DNA from: an uncultured Treponema sp. | Lineage (GTDB): Bacteria; Spirochaetota; Spirochaetia; Treponematales; Treponemataceae | Direction: 5' to 3' | Assembly: GCA_937900125.1 (NCBI GenBank) | Contig: CALCEK010000276.1 | Location: 1 to 45,317, forward strand | DNA length: 45,317 nt | Part shown: in pieces, positions 23,882-34,409 of the stretch | Position numbering within the stretch: the stretch's first letter is position 1 | How the letters are laid out: the number at the start of each line of letters is the position of its first letter | Made by a program: the position numbers and the translations under genes | The notes under the pieces: generated by a model | Told to the model about the DNA's origin: nothing | Seen by the model: the letters and a program-made list of their open reading frames with translations, nothing else | Database searches by the model: none

Positions 23882-26800
23882 TTAATCGGCACAAGCTGTG
23901 GCGTTATAATTTTGAATAATAATTATCCTAATTTCCTTTAAGTTTTCAAGGCAGTATTGCAACTTTTTGCTGGCATCTTTCAGTCTATACGCATCTCCGT
24001 TACTCGTTCCAACAATATCAAAAATAACTTTATCATTTCCTTTTGCGTCTTTAGTAATTGAGTAACCGTTGATAAGAACCATGTGATTTGTAACGCCATC
24101 TGTTGCGCCAGACAAATCAAAAATTCCCGCAATCATATATCCCGTATCGGACTTTTCACATTCTTTAATTTTTTCAAACAACTTGTTAGGCTCTTTAGAA
24201 TCTCGTTTAAAATAATCCCAGTTTTCTGAGCCAAAAATAGAATCCATTCCATTTCTAAAAGTCAAAAGTGAACCTTCAAAAAGGTCTTTGTTATTGTTAA
24301 TCGCAAGCACGTGGTCTTCGCCCGTTACGTTAAAAGTTGTTCCGTAATAATTTTCAGCGTTCCACAAAATATTCGCCATCGTTGTAACGTAACAGCCCTG
24401 TTCGCGAATTCTTGTGTCCTTTGACAGCCCAAGATAATCCGAGTAATTTGACATATTGTACTTTTGCACAACACTCAAAAGCGCAAGTCCAATTTTGTCC
24501 ACAAAGTTTATCGGGTCGCCCGCACAATATGTGTACCAATTGCTCCCATCGCGGATTGGGTCTTCGCAAGAAAAACGCGCAGTAAATGGGTCATAGGAGC
24601 GTAATCCATAATTGTAAGACGCAGAAACAGAATCGAAGCTTTTTCCATTAAACTGATACGTTATCCCGCCCACCGACGCATCAGCGGATTCAACTTCGTT
24701 CCCATCTTTAAAAACAAAAGCATTTCCATAACTTCCGTAAACCAATTCGTAAACATCATTTTCATAAGTGGTCGCTGTCCGAACCGAGCCGCGCTGGTCA
24801 GTGCAATAGGAAAAAAGTGGCGAAACGATTTCTCCGTTTGAATCGGCAAAAGAAGTTTTTTCATTTTTTTGAAAACACAAAACGTCCCCTGCACAAGCAA
24901 AAAATCTGTTAAACGCGCAACGGCTAAAAAGATGTTTGTAGGCGGAAGAAAATTTATTTTGCTTTTCAATTTCTGCGTAACGCGCAACATTTTCTGAGGA
25001 AACAAAAGAGGCGGTGTGCGCGGTAAAATCTTGGCTGCGCGGTTTTCGCGTTGACGTGTATTCGGCAAGAACAGAAAACGAAGTGCCTTTATAAACATAA
25101 TTTACGCAAAGTCCGTCCGCATCTTGAACATAAGAAAGTCGCCCCAACGCATCGTAATCGTAAAATAATTTTTTTGCAGAATCATTTTTAAAATCCAACA
25201 AAAAATATTCTGTGATTCGCGCACTCGCATTGTATTTCCAATATTCTGTTTTGTAGACAGATTTTTTTGCAATTAGATTTCCATCGTCATCGTAAAAAAA
25301 TTCGATTCCCTTTTTTGAATTTGGGTTTTCACTGATGCGGCTAAGACGATTTTCTTTGTCATAAGAATAATGCAATGTGCCAAGAGCCGTATGCTTTTGA
25401 ATGCGGTTTCCACATAAGTCGTAGAAATATTTTTCAGTCCAAACCTCAAAAGAATTTTTGTACAAACAATTTTCTTTTTTTATTGCCGACAAAAAATTTT
25501 TATAGCGTTCAAAATAATCGGGTGGCAAAGATATATTTTCTTTTCCGTTTGCATAAGCGGATTTTTCACTTCCACATTCTCCAAATTCATTTTGCGCAGA
25601 AAGAAAAAATTGTTCGCAATACGGCAAAGAAGAACTGCAAAGTCTACCATTTTCATCGTAAGTATAAAGTGAAAAACTGCCATCAGTATGAAAGACCGCA
25701 CAAATTCGCCCCTCGGCATCATACACATTTTCTTCGGCAAAAATAATATTTTTATTGTAATCCTTCTGCACAATTCTAAGCAATCTACCTGCATCGTCAT
25801 AGGATTTTTCAATAGAGTTTTTGTCCGAATCCAAAGTGAATATTTCTTCTCCAAAAGAATTGTAAAAAAATTGCCTAGAAAAATTTTCACCAGACAAGCG
25901 TTCAAGTTTCCCAGCAGAATTATACTTAAAAGAAAGAGAATCGTTTGCGTTACCTAAAGACAAAACCTGCCCCTCAGAATTATAACGATACGACTGTACA
26001 ATTCCATTGCAATTCTCAGAAGAAAGAAGTGTTCCTTCAAGATACGAATACCGCTCAAATGACGCGGGACTTTTTGAACTAACAATGTTTCCAAAACTAT
26101 CAAATGAAACTTTTTCAGTTCGCCCATCAGAATAATTGTGAACTAATTCGCGAGTGTTTTGCAAAAACGATTCTGTAACTGTTTTGCCAGAAAAACTTGT
26201 GTAGGTTTTAGAATTTTTTTTGTCATCATACAAAACGCTTGCTGTTTTTCCAAGTCGATTCGTTTCTTTTACCGCGCGTCCATAGGAATCAAATTCCATT
26301 GTTCGCACACAATCATGCGCATCGCTTATAAAAACTTTTTTGTGATTATTTTCATATTGTCGCTTTTCAACACAAATTTCGTTTTCTTTTACAAGAGTCA
26401 AAAAATCAAAAGAATCATATTTGTAAAATCGTTTAGGCTCGCCGCGATTCTTTTCAAAAATAAGTCTACCGCGCAAATCGTATTCGCAATCATAAAGAAC
26501 GCCCAAAGCGTCCTCAGCTTTTAAAAGTTTTCCGTCCACATCATAACAAAACAAAACGGAGCGATTTTTACTTTGCACAAAAGACGGAAGATTAAAGCAA
26601 TTATATTCGATTGTAACAATTTCATCTGCTAAAGAAATTTCTGTTACATTACCAAAAAAATCATATTTATAATTAGCTCCATTTTTATTTTTTAAAAGAA
26701 TTTTTCCATCGGATGCACAATCAAATGTTTCTGAAAATGCTCCAGTTTTCACATTGACTTTTCTTTTTGCGCTGTCGTAAGAATATTGACTTTCAACCGA

Positions 26801-29800
26801 AAGCCCAGAAACGCAATCCTTTACAATACAAGATTTTATTCGCCCTAAAGAATCATAGAAAGTTTCTACAATTTCTGTCGGAGTAACTTTTTTAATTAAA
26901 GAACCTTGCGCAGATTTTTCAAGAAAGTATTGTACCGCATATCCATTATTTTTTACGGATGAAATTTGTTTTCCATCGAGAGAGCGAGTAAAGCGCGTTA
27001 TGTTTCCAAGTTCATCGCGTTGTTCCGAAATAAAATCATTTGCCGCATCGTAAGAATAAAAAATTTTTCCGCCGTACAAATTTTTTTCGGAAAGTAATTT
27101 TCCTGCTGGGGAATATGAAAATTGATTTCGCATTCCATCTTTTTCTTCTATCGAAAGAATTGAATCTAGCGCGTTACAAGTAATTATTGTCTGCTGATTT
27201 TCGTCATCGCTTACAATATATCGCTTTGTTCCAGAAATATATTCAATTGCAACTTTTGTATTTTTTACTTTGCCGATTTGTTTTCCGTTTGCATTTAGAA
27301 ATGATTTTTTAATTTCACAAATGTTCCCGTTTTTGTCATACACGTATTCTGTTTGAAGCATTTCACCGTCAAGCAATGCGGATTTTCCATTATTAAAAAG
27401 AGTTTTTGTTTTTAACCTGCCAGCTTTTGTATACGAATATGATTCACAATTTTTGTAAAAAGAATCGCTTTCATCATTTGGAGAAGAAATTTCCTTTTGC
27501 TCAATTAAGACGCAAAGATTCCGCTTGTCATAATAGTAACGTTCTGCAAATCCCTGATTTATTCCAGAATCCCAAACAATTCTTTTTGAACAATTTTTGC
27601 CATCATCAAAAAAGAGTTGAGTTTCAATTCCAAACGGAGATGTAATTTTTACAATTTTATTGTCATCGCTTCGGTTAATTTTCCACGAATAACCTTCGTG
27701 CGTAGCAAAAGAAATTAATTCACCCGAAAAATCATATTTGTACACGCCATCAGAATCAGAGGAAAGTTTATAAAAATCATTGTAAGAAAAATTCTGATTT
27801 CCATTTATGCCGCTTGAGTTTTTTATTCCGCCCCAAGAATTTTTTGTAAAAGAAAAAATTGTCTTTCCGCCACGCTCAATGCGCGAACAAAAACCTGTGT
27901 CATCATAAAAATATTTTGTAACGTTTCCATCTCGATTGCGATACGAAGAGACCAAATTAAATGGTTCACAATAAGTCCATTCTTCATAAGACGAATCAGA
28001 GTAAACGGTTTTTATAAGATTCCGATTTTTGTCATAATAAAAATTCTTGTTACCGAAAACCGTTTGCTCACAAGCAACGTCGCCAAAAGAATTATATGTG
28101 CGCTTTATAAAAGTTCCGTCACTTTTTAGCTCTTCAAGAATTTTCTTAGAATCGGAAAACTTAAAAAGACTCGCGCAACCATCTGCATCAAAAAACTGAA
28201 GTTCATTCTTTAAAGGATTGCGAACAAATTTTTCAACGCCGCCTTCTTCATTTTTTACCGATGAAACTGTTTTGTGATTTTTGCTATCGCGCACATAAGA
28301 AATGAAAACAGATTTTTCATCTGACTTTTTGATTTTCGTAATGTCGTTTTCAGAATCAAAATCATAACAAATGCGATTTCCATCTGGACATGAATATGCA
28401 GCAAGATTCTTTTTTTTGTATTCGTAGTGATGTTGCTTCTTTGTTAAGCCTTCCTCGATAAAAGTAAGTTCTCCGTCATCTCCCCAAAAAATATTGCAAA
28501 GTGATTTTCCATTGTGTTCTATTTTTACAATTCTTCCTGTTTTTGCATCATGCGTAAAAGATAAGCGCGAACCATAACGGTCTTCAAAAAAAGTTGGAAC
28601 AAGATTTTGCGAAAAAACTTTTGTAAATCCATTTTTATAGCAAACTTTGTACGAATCCTGCTCTAACTTTATAGAAGAAATTTTTTTGTCGTTTTCTTTT
28701 TTGTACGAAGATGTTGCGTCGTCGTAAACAAAAATTTTTTCGCTTCCGTTTGAATCTACAAACAAAAGTTGATTTACTGTTAGCATTTTTGCTTTTTCAA
28801 GATTCCCATATTTTGCTTGGGAATTTTTATTTTTGTTTGCCTCAGATTTTTGGATAATCGATTCTGATTTTTGTTTTGCCAGATTCAATTTTTGTAAATA
28901 AGAATCATACAATGGTTTTACACGAGAATCCGAATAAACTTTTTTTGTCCAAGAAGAAGATTTTTCCGCATTTTGAATTTTTTTTTCGATTTCACTTTGC
29001 AAAAGGCTGATACGATTTAATACGTTTTTTGCCGAAGTCGCATTTGTTCCCAAAACAATTCTTGAATCAAGCGGACAAAACCAATTAGAACCAAAAGCCC
29101 CGTCAAAGTGCGAAGAGCTTAAAAAAATCCGCGAAAAAGAAAAATTGTTTACCCCATATTTCACAGAAAAATCATTTGTTGAAAAAACAAATTGACCTGT
29201 CGTTTTTACAACGGGGTCGCCCGCAGTCACTTCAATTGCGTTTTCTTCGCCCGCTTGAATTTCAGTGGCGATTTCTTCAGCTGGAACAATCAAGTCCATC
29301 TCTATGGAATTTTCCAAAACGCTATCTTCATTCGCATTTTCTGAATCAGAATCAAGACCCTCTATTAAAGAAGAAAGTTCAAGAATCAGCTCATCAAAAG
29401 TTTCTGTAGCTTCCTGCACATTGTTTTCATATTCTGCTTTTTCAAGTGCGCGTTGTTCTGAATCATCAGAGCCACTACTCCCTTGTTGACCGCTTGTGTG
29501 ATTTTGCGTTCTGTCATCAGGAGGTTCAACGGCAATGACCTCCTCTCCTTCTGAATCATTTGGAACAAAAGATTGCACATTCCCTTCATTTTGTTGTGAG
29601 TTTCCCACATTCTCAGAAGAGTTTGAACTGCCTTTTTCAGAAGTGCCATTGCTTTCATGCGTTTGCGTTCCACTTGAACTTGCGCCCGCGCTAGATGAAC
29701 TTCCTCGCTTTGACTTCCAGAATTGTATGAGCTTCCTCCGCCCGATTCTTCGCTCGGATGATGCTGACCGCCTGGTCCATAGTTTCCAGGATTCGCTCTC

Positions 29801-29862
29801 GGAAAAACAAAACAAATACTAAAAGCAAACATAATTGAAATTAGAATTCCCTTTTTTACCAT
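23882..29862 (-). pseudogene. Giant RHS/YD-repeat protein with C39-like peptidase tip, one frame break near the N-terminus
   Basis: Reconstructed as about 1,990 residues. The ATG at 29862 has AAGGAG upstream and encodes a Sec signal peptide (MVKKGILISIMFAFSICFVF), then a Gly/Ser-rich linker. Near 29700-29715 the protein-like frame shifts by one base (-1) into a second frame that runs unbroken to 23882. That frame holds a Ser/Glu-rich linker, a TTGQFVFSTNDFSVKYG domain like the N-terminal cap of RHS proteins (DUF6531-like), then dozens of YD repeats (FSYDN-, YDENGRL-, YKYDSFG-like). The RHS core follows: NYGLRSYDPFTARFSCEDPIRDG, then FVDKIG. After the core comes a 190-residue tip: REQGCYVTT, NHMVLINGY and FDIVGTSNG, which fit the Cys, His and Asp of the C39-like papain fold. 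Frameshift mutation or a sequence error are equally possible from sequence alone. Confidence 0.85.
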
Positions 29863-29879
29863 TTTTTTCTCCTTGTAAT

Positions 29880-31239
29880 TTAAAAGTTATAATTTTCAAA
29901 CAAACGGTCTAAAAGTGTTCCCGATTTTGATTCGGTAAAAACATAACCAACGGATTCTTGGACAAACATACATTGATTTACAGCACCACTACCATGCTTA
30001 TAATATGAAGAAAAATCTTCAATCAACTGATTATTTTCATCGAACGAGCAAAAATAAATTCCTATCGGATAAAATGCCTCACTTTTCCATTGGCGATTTT
30101 TTGTTGCCGATTTTAATGCAGACAAAAGATTTTCTGAAACTCTTTCAAGCGAAGAATCAAACACCAATAGATTTTGTGAAAGTTCAAAAATGTCAAGGTA
30201 GAGAGGATTTGTCATGCTATTGTAAACTCTAAAAGCGCGTTTTTGCAAAAACAATTTTTCTTTTATTTCAGAGCCTACACTTTTATTTTTTACAATATGA
30301 CTTGCCTGTATCGCAAATGAATCAAATGCGGTAAAAACTTTTTCAATTTTGCTCATTTCTATAATTGCAAAAGTAGAATCTTCCTTTTGTATATGCTGAT
30401 TTTCAAGTAGGCGACAGAGTGAAAGTCCATCAGTACAAGCTGCAATATTTTCAGAAAACCATTCCTTGTAATCCCAGCCAGACTCACTTTGAGTCCCTTC
30501 ACTTCCCGCAAAGTACAGAGTGCAATTTCTTAGTTCGTACAATTCCTCAAGTTCAGAAGCAAAACAAGTGTCGAATCCAAGAAAATCAAGTTTCCTTTTC
30601 ATTCCGCTTTCTATTGCCTTTCGCAAATTTGGAGTTTCCATAAAATTCCCAGAAGAGCCATCAACTGCAACAGCCCGCACTTTTGTTTGCGTTCCAAAGT
30701 CTGACAGCTGAAAAGACCGATAGCCAGTTCCGTGTCCCCAAATTATTAGCGCGTAATGTTCTGCGGCATAATTGCGACAACAAAAATTTAGCAAAGCAGA
30801 AAGATTGTTATAATCAGCCATATCTAATTCTTTTTCTGTTCCAAGAGAAATTCCCAAATCCTCACACGCGATTTCTGGGGAAATGATTTTATTATTTACT
30901 CCAGCGGCATCATGTGAAATTTTTAACAATCGCGTTCCAGTCCAATTGCCATTGCTGTCATCATAAAATTCACTGCGGTCAAGCAATGCGAGAATATTTA
31001 TTTCGCTCTCATCAAATTCGGCGGCTTCCATTTCATTTATATCTTGAATTGCAGCGGATTCTAAATTGTTGTCAGCACACATATAAAAAATGAATGTCCA
31101 CTTGGCAATTTTATTTTTTTGAGCCAGGTCTTGATTGTCAACTTCCGCGTAAGATGGAACTTCAAGTTGCAAAAAGGAACAAGATGTTAAAAGTGAAATT
31201 ACAAAAAAGGGGGCGATTAAAAAAAAATCTACGAAACAT
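29880..31239 (-). pseudogene. Clostripain-family (C11) peptidase lipoprotein, signal peptide out of frame at A9 tract
   Basis: The body (from about 31180 down to 29880) encodes a C11 cysteine peptidase: FYMCADNNLE, then ALIIWGHGTG with the catalytic His, and FLGFDTCFAS with the catalytic Cys. The frame for this body continues upstream as LIAPFFVISLLTSCSFLQ, an ideal lipoprotein signal with lipobox LLTSC, but has no start codon there. An ATG at 31239, overlapping the previous stop by 11 bases, reads MFRRFFF and then goes out of frame at nine T (31227-31219 on the minus strand). Removing one base joins ATG, signal and body without fault (MFRRFFLIAPFF). So the gene is OFF in this sequence. Without it, translation could start only at TTG 31172, after the signal. 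Length variation of the tract, transcriptional slippage, or an error could each explain this. Confidence 0.85.
31219..31227 (-). repeat. Poly-A/T tract (9) controlling the C11 reading frame
   Basis: Nine A on the + strand (nine T in the message-sense strand), immediately after the ATG-TTT-CGT-AGA start of the C11 gene. Eight would restore the full lipoprotein, and ten would give an immediate TAA. Confidence 0.85.
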
Positions 31240-31660
31240 AAATGCCAGCCTCATCAGTCCACACGGAATTATCTTCATAAACAATTTTTGCAATATAAAC
31301 AAAATCCAATTTGCAATCGCCAGATGCACATTCTAAAAAGTCATCTAGGCAAACAAAAATTTTTTCTTCGGCACGAGGAGAAATTTTCTTTGCGCACTTT
31401 GCACGAACTGCATTTGTAAAAGTTCCAATCGGATTTTCAGAAGAATCAAAAATCGAAAAACAAATTTCAAATTCCCTAATTGCTTTTTCTGAATTATTTA
31501 CAATTTGAATCTCCGCATAACAAAAATTGCAAACTCCAGATTTACTTTCCGCAACAATTGATTTTTTTGTTACACAATACGGCATACAATATGAAAAAAT
31601 AGAAGTACAACTCAAAAACAATGCGCAAGCAATAGAAACGCACACAAGTCTATTTAGCAT
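31229..31660 (-). CDS. Small cysteine-rich lipoprotein, unknown
   Basis: 143 residues. The lipoprotein signal is MLNRLVCVSIACALFLSC with a cysteine at the usual distance. The mature part is rich in Cys and has predicted beta strands (GVCNFCYAEIQIVNNSEKAI, FEICFSIFDSSENPIGTF). No named family is evident. A FLFSSS-like immunoglobulin-type fold is possible from the strand pattern. The ATG at 31660 follows GGAGG and overlaps the end of the gene before it by 11 bases. Its end overlaps the start of the C11 gene by 11 bases. It is likely membrane-anchored in the periplasm and works with the C11/RHS products, an inference from operon position. Confidence 0.75.
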   Translation of the reverse strand: MLNRLVCVSIACALFLSCTSIFSYCMPYCVTKKSIVAESKSGVCNFCYAEIQIVNNSEKAIREFEICFSIFDSSENPIGTFTNAVRAKCAKKISPRAEEKIFVCLDDFLECASGDCKLDFVYIAKIVYEDNSVWTDEAGIYVS

Positions 31661-32222
31661 TTTTCTTTTCCTCCGATTTTAAAATCCATTCAAAACTAGA
31701 AGCTAATTGGGAGCAAGTTTTCGGAAATGAAATTTTAGCAAATGTGTTTTTGCTTTCGGAAAAATTTCCATCAAAATATTCCGATGCAGATTTAAATAGA
31801 AGATACAATTCATCGCTTTTGTTTTCTTCAGAAACTTTTTCTAAAAGATTTTTTAACTCGTCCGCATTCTTGTACAACACAGCCTTTTCCATTTTTTTGT
31901 ATAACAAAGAAATATTTTCAGTTTGCAAAACCAAAAGTTCTTTTGCGGGACAAAAATTTTTTAATCTAACCGCTTCCCAATCGCGCTTGGTGCAGAATAT
32001 TTCAAAATCTCCGCGCGGAAGCTCAAAACTAAAATTTCCTTGACTAGAAGTTACCGCTTGCAATTTTCCGTTTACAAAAATTTTATAACCTTCAACGGCT
32101 TGCATCTCGGAATCCAAAATTAAACCATAGCAGATTCTGTCTTCGCCATAAAAAGCGTTACTTTTACACGAAAAAAATAAAAGTGCAAAAAGCAAAATAA
32201 AATGTAACTTGCAATTTTTCAT
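31650..32222 (-). CDS. Lipoprotein with carboxypeptidase-regulatory-like domain
   Basis: 190 residues. MKNCKLHFILLFALLFFSC is a lipoprotein signal with cysteine at 19. Residues 30-90 (YGLILDSEMQAVEGYKIFVNGKLQAVTSSQGNFSFELPRGDF) have the strand pattern of the CarboxypepD_reg fold, an Ig-like domain frequent in surface proteins. The C-terminal 90 residues are helical and charged. The ATG at 32222 overlaps the TGA before it by four bases. It might be a periplasmic chaperone, pilotin-like factor or immunity protein for the cargo genes; the sequence does not decide. Confidence 0.7.
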   Translation of the reverse strand: MKNCKLHFILLFALLFFSCKSNAFYGEDRICYGLILDSEMQAVEGYKIFVNGKLQAVTSSQGNFSFELPRGDFEIFCTKRDWEAVRLKNFCPAKELLVLQTENISLLYKKMEKAVLYKNADELKNLLEKVSEENKSDELYLLFKSASEYFDGNFSESKNTFAKISFPKTCSQLASSFEWILKSEEKKNAK

Positions 32223-33355
32223 TCTTCAACCTCTTGAATTTTTCCTTGAGCAGTTCTGTAAAAAACGATTCGTTTTCCGTCCTTTGTTAAAACGCTACCT
32301 AGTTTTTCTTTCGTTTGGATTGCGGGCAATGTTGTTTTACGGCTTATTATTTCTTGCGATTTTTGGGGAACAGTCAAATCAAAAATTTCAGGAAAATCAG
32401 CTAAGACAAGTAAAAAATTTTCAACATCCGATTTTGAAATTTCAAAAGTGAAATTCATTTTGTCAGTAAAAAATTCGATTTTCCAATTTGAAATTACGAT
32501 TCCTTTTTTTCTAATTGAATCTAGCTCTTTTAAAAACAGCGGTATTTCTTTTTGCGGAATCGAACCTGCAATTTGAGATGTTTCATTCGATTCGCGAATT
32601 AAAAGCCCGCTATGGTTAAACACCGCATTTCTTATCGTTTCAAGATTTCCGCTATATGCTTCCTGCGGCATTTTTCTTTTGCCAACAGAAAGTGTAAGAG
32701 TAAAAACTGGTATGTTTTCCACATAAGATATTTCTTGCACTGCAAAATCTCCCTCAAAATTTTTTTGTTTTAGATTTTCTCTTAAATTTTCTGGAAAGCA
32801 GTTTTTTACTAAAAAAATAAGTTTTCCAGAATCCGATTCAAAACTTCCAGAAATGATTTTTCCATTACACACCTTTATCGAATTAAGTAAATAAAAAATC
32901 ATTTCACTCATATTGCAATTTTCCTCACCTGATTCTTCATCATTTACATTATTTTCTATGTGGCAAATCTCCTCACCTATTTTGTTATAAGAAAAAGAAT
33001 TAAAAAGTTTTTGTAAAACAAAAAAGCTTATGCAAGCGAAAACAAGAAAAATGAAAAACAGACAGACAGCACGTTTTTTGTTTACAAAAAAAAATTTTCT
33101 CCCAGTTTCTTGAAAATGCAAAGTCAAATTTTTTTTCTGATACTCAGAAAGTTTAAGAGCATCCATAACTGCAACGGACGCGAAAGTTTTTCCTTTACAA
33201 AGAGAAAGCCGAGAATCAAAACAGCACAATGTAGAAAAACACGGATGCCGTTTTTCTAACTCTTTTATCAAATACGACCGCTTCTTTTTTCCACGCAAAA
33301 AAATCGGAATTGGAATTTTATAGATTTCATAATCTTCACGACAAACAGTTTTCAT
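32219..33355 (-). CDS. Bitopic membrane protein of the secretion operon (GspL/PilN-like position)
   Basis: 378 residues. The first 95 are cytoplasmic and basic (IFLRGKKKRSYLIKELEKRHP). One helix follows near 95-118 (AVCLFFIFLVFACISFFVLQ), then about 250 residues outside, with two alpha/beta repeats of a ferredoxin-like type (VLQKLF, MPQEAYSGNLETIRNAVF). No named family is certain. Position after the pseudopilins and topology (one helix, ferredoxin-like outside domain) are as in GspL/PilN, but the cytoplasmic part is far shorter than the actin-like domain of GspL. ATG 33355 shares four bases with the preceding stop. Confidence 0.55.
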   Translation of the reverse strand: MKTVCREDYEIYKIPIPIFLRGKKKRSYLIKELEKRHPCFSTLCCFDSRLSLCKGKTFASVAVMDALKLSEYQKKNLTLHFQETGRKFFFVNKKRAVCLFFIFLVFACISFFVLQKLFNSFSYNKIGEEICHIENNVNDEESGEENCNMSEMIFYLLNSIKVCNGKIISGSFESDSGKLIFLVKNCFPENLRENLKQKNFEGDFAVQEISYVENIPVFTLTLSVGKRKMPQEAYSGNLETIRNAVFNHSGLLIRESNETSQIAGSIPQKEIPLFLKELDSIRKKGIVISNWKIEFFTDKMNFTFEISKSDVENFLLVLADFPEIFDLTVPQKSQEIISRKTTLPAIQTKEKLGSVLTKDGKRIVFYRTAQGKIQEVEE

Positions 33356-33690
33356 TTTTTAGCCACCTGTTTTGGAAAAGCAACCGAATAATATTTTCCA
33401 TCAACGCACCAAGTTTGCTGATATTCATTTTCATTTTTAACAATAGAAATAGAATCAAGCTCCCATTGCTCTTTGCAAAGTTCCTGCCAAGAAATAGATG
33501 CGGTGTCAAAATTAGAATCGTTTTCGCACAAAGTACAAAATCCACTGTACAAAAAAGAATCCCGCGTAAGTTGCGTTTCAAGTGCTTGACTTTTATCAAA
33601 AACTTTCTTAAGCGGAAAAAATAATCCCAACCCGCTTGAAATAAAAACCGCCATAATAAAACAAAAGGCAAGACACTCACTTATTCGCAT
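33352..33690 (-). CDS. Short pseudopilin-like membrane protein
   Basis: 112 residues. The ATG at 33690 follows GGAGG. The N-terminus is a single hydrophobic helix (ISECLAFCFIMAVFISSGLGLFF) directly after a few residues, then a predicted mostly beta periplasmic domain containing CTLCENDS and a WCVDGKYYSV end. Minor pseudopilins have this shape, with a Glu near position 5 of the helix (E at residue 4), but the usual glycine cleavage site is absent. It overlaps the gene before by 14 bases and the next by four. Function inferred from position in a gsp-type run: minor pseudopilin (GspI/J-like). Confidence 0.45.
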   Translation of the reverse strand: MRISECLAFCFIMAVFISSGLGLFFPLKKVFDKSQALETQLTRDSFLYSGFCTLCENDSNFDTASISWQELCKEQWELDSISIVKNENEYQQTWCVDGKYYSVAFPKQVAKK

Positions 33691-33907
33691 CAAAGTCCTC
33701 CGAGCCAGCAATTAAAAATGAACTATAAAGAGCTTCCGACTTTCTTTGCAAATAAGAGAGTTTTGCACTCAAAAACGAACCGCACGCAATAAAAGCAATG
33801 CTTGTAGCAAAAAGAATCCCCAAACACGAGATTAAAACGCTACCTTCAATTTTTTTATTTTCTCTTACCTTTTGTTTAATTCCAAGAAATAATATCTTCG
33901 CTATCAC
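33677..33907 (-). CDS. Small single-helix protein, minor pseudopilin-like
   Basis: 76 residues from a GTG at 33907 with GGAGG upstream. A basic stretch (IKQKVRENKKIEG) ends at a Gly followed by SVLISCLGILFATSIAFIACG, a pattern that resembles the GspK prepilin junction (G then a hydrophobic helix without Glu at +5). Only about 30 residues remain after the helix, so it is much shorter than normal GspK. It overlaps gspG by 32 bases and the next gene by 14. The location between gspG and two membrane proteins supports a minor pseudopilin role. Confidence 0.45.
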   Translation of the reverse strand: MIAKILFLGIKQKVRENKKIEGSVLISCLGILFATSIAFIACGSFLSAKLSYLQRKSEALYSSFLIAGSEDFDANK

Positions 33908-34337
33908 TGCTTCCTCCTTCTATTCCATCTGCTCCGTAACACACGATTGCAAATGGCAAACGTCTTGGGCATTCTTTTGGAAAAGAGCTTGAATCATTTC
34001 TACAATAGATGTACGCACTTCCCCACGGGTCGTTTTTAATTTGACTGTCGATATATGGTCCGTTCCAATTCGTCGGGATGGGAAATAGAATCGGCTTTTC
34101 CCATAATGCCGAAAGCCCCTGCTCCGTTGTGGGATAAGTTCCGCAATCGATGTAATAGGAATACAAGGCTGCCTTATACTGCGAAATTGTTTGCATAGCC
34201 GCCGTTCTTTTTGCAAAAGTAATAATCTTTCCAGTTGAGATTCCAATTCCAGCGGTGAGTACGGCTCCAACGGCAAGCACCGCGAGTGTTTCGACCAAAG
34301 TAAATCCTTCTTCATTTGACGTTCTCCGTTTTTTCAA
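33876..34337 (-). CDS. gspG: Type II secretion major pseudopilin
   Basis: 153 residues, the normal GspG length. The leader MKKRRTSNEEG ends with Gly before FTLVETLAVLAVGAVL, with Glu at +5, the prepilin peptidase motif. The globular part carries CGTYPTTEQGLSALWEKP, NWNGPYI, KNDPWGSAYIY and YGADGIEGG, the calcium-binding and conserved loops of GspG. It polymerises into the short pseudopilus that pushes cargo through the secretin. Start is TTG at 34337, preceded by AGAGGAG at the right spacing; an ATG start does not exist in frame. There is no prepilin peptidase gene in the window. Confidence 0.95.
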   Translation of the reverse strand: MKKRRTSNEEGFTLVETLAVLAVGAVLTAGIGISTGKIITFAKRTAAMQTISQYKAALYSYYIDCGTYPTTEQGLSALWEKPILFPIPTNWNGPYIDSQIKNDPWGSAYIYCRNDSSSFPKECPRRLPFAIVCYGADGIEGGSSDSEDIISWN

Positions 34338-34409
34338 TTTTTTCTCCTCTATAAAAAAGTGACTTCAAAAAATTTCAATTCTTTGAGTTTCTTGCAAAAT
34401 CCCTAAACT

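Noticed and set aside
24480..28900. Tandem repeats suggesting a CRISPR or satellite array
   Set aside because: They are the degenerate YD repeats of the RHS protein, seen only at the protein level.
29386..29706. Continuation of the signal-peptide frame beyond the RHS break
   Set aside because: It is the shadow of the RHS frame: Lys/Gln/Met-rich, without domains, while the other frame continues as RHS repeats.
29695..29720. Programmed -1 frameshifting in the RHS gene
   Set aside because: No X-XXY-YYZ heptamer and no obvious following hairpin is visible, so it is not supported over simple mutation.
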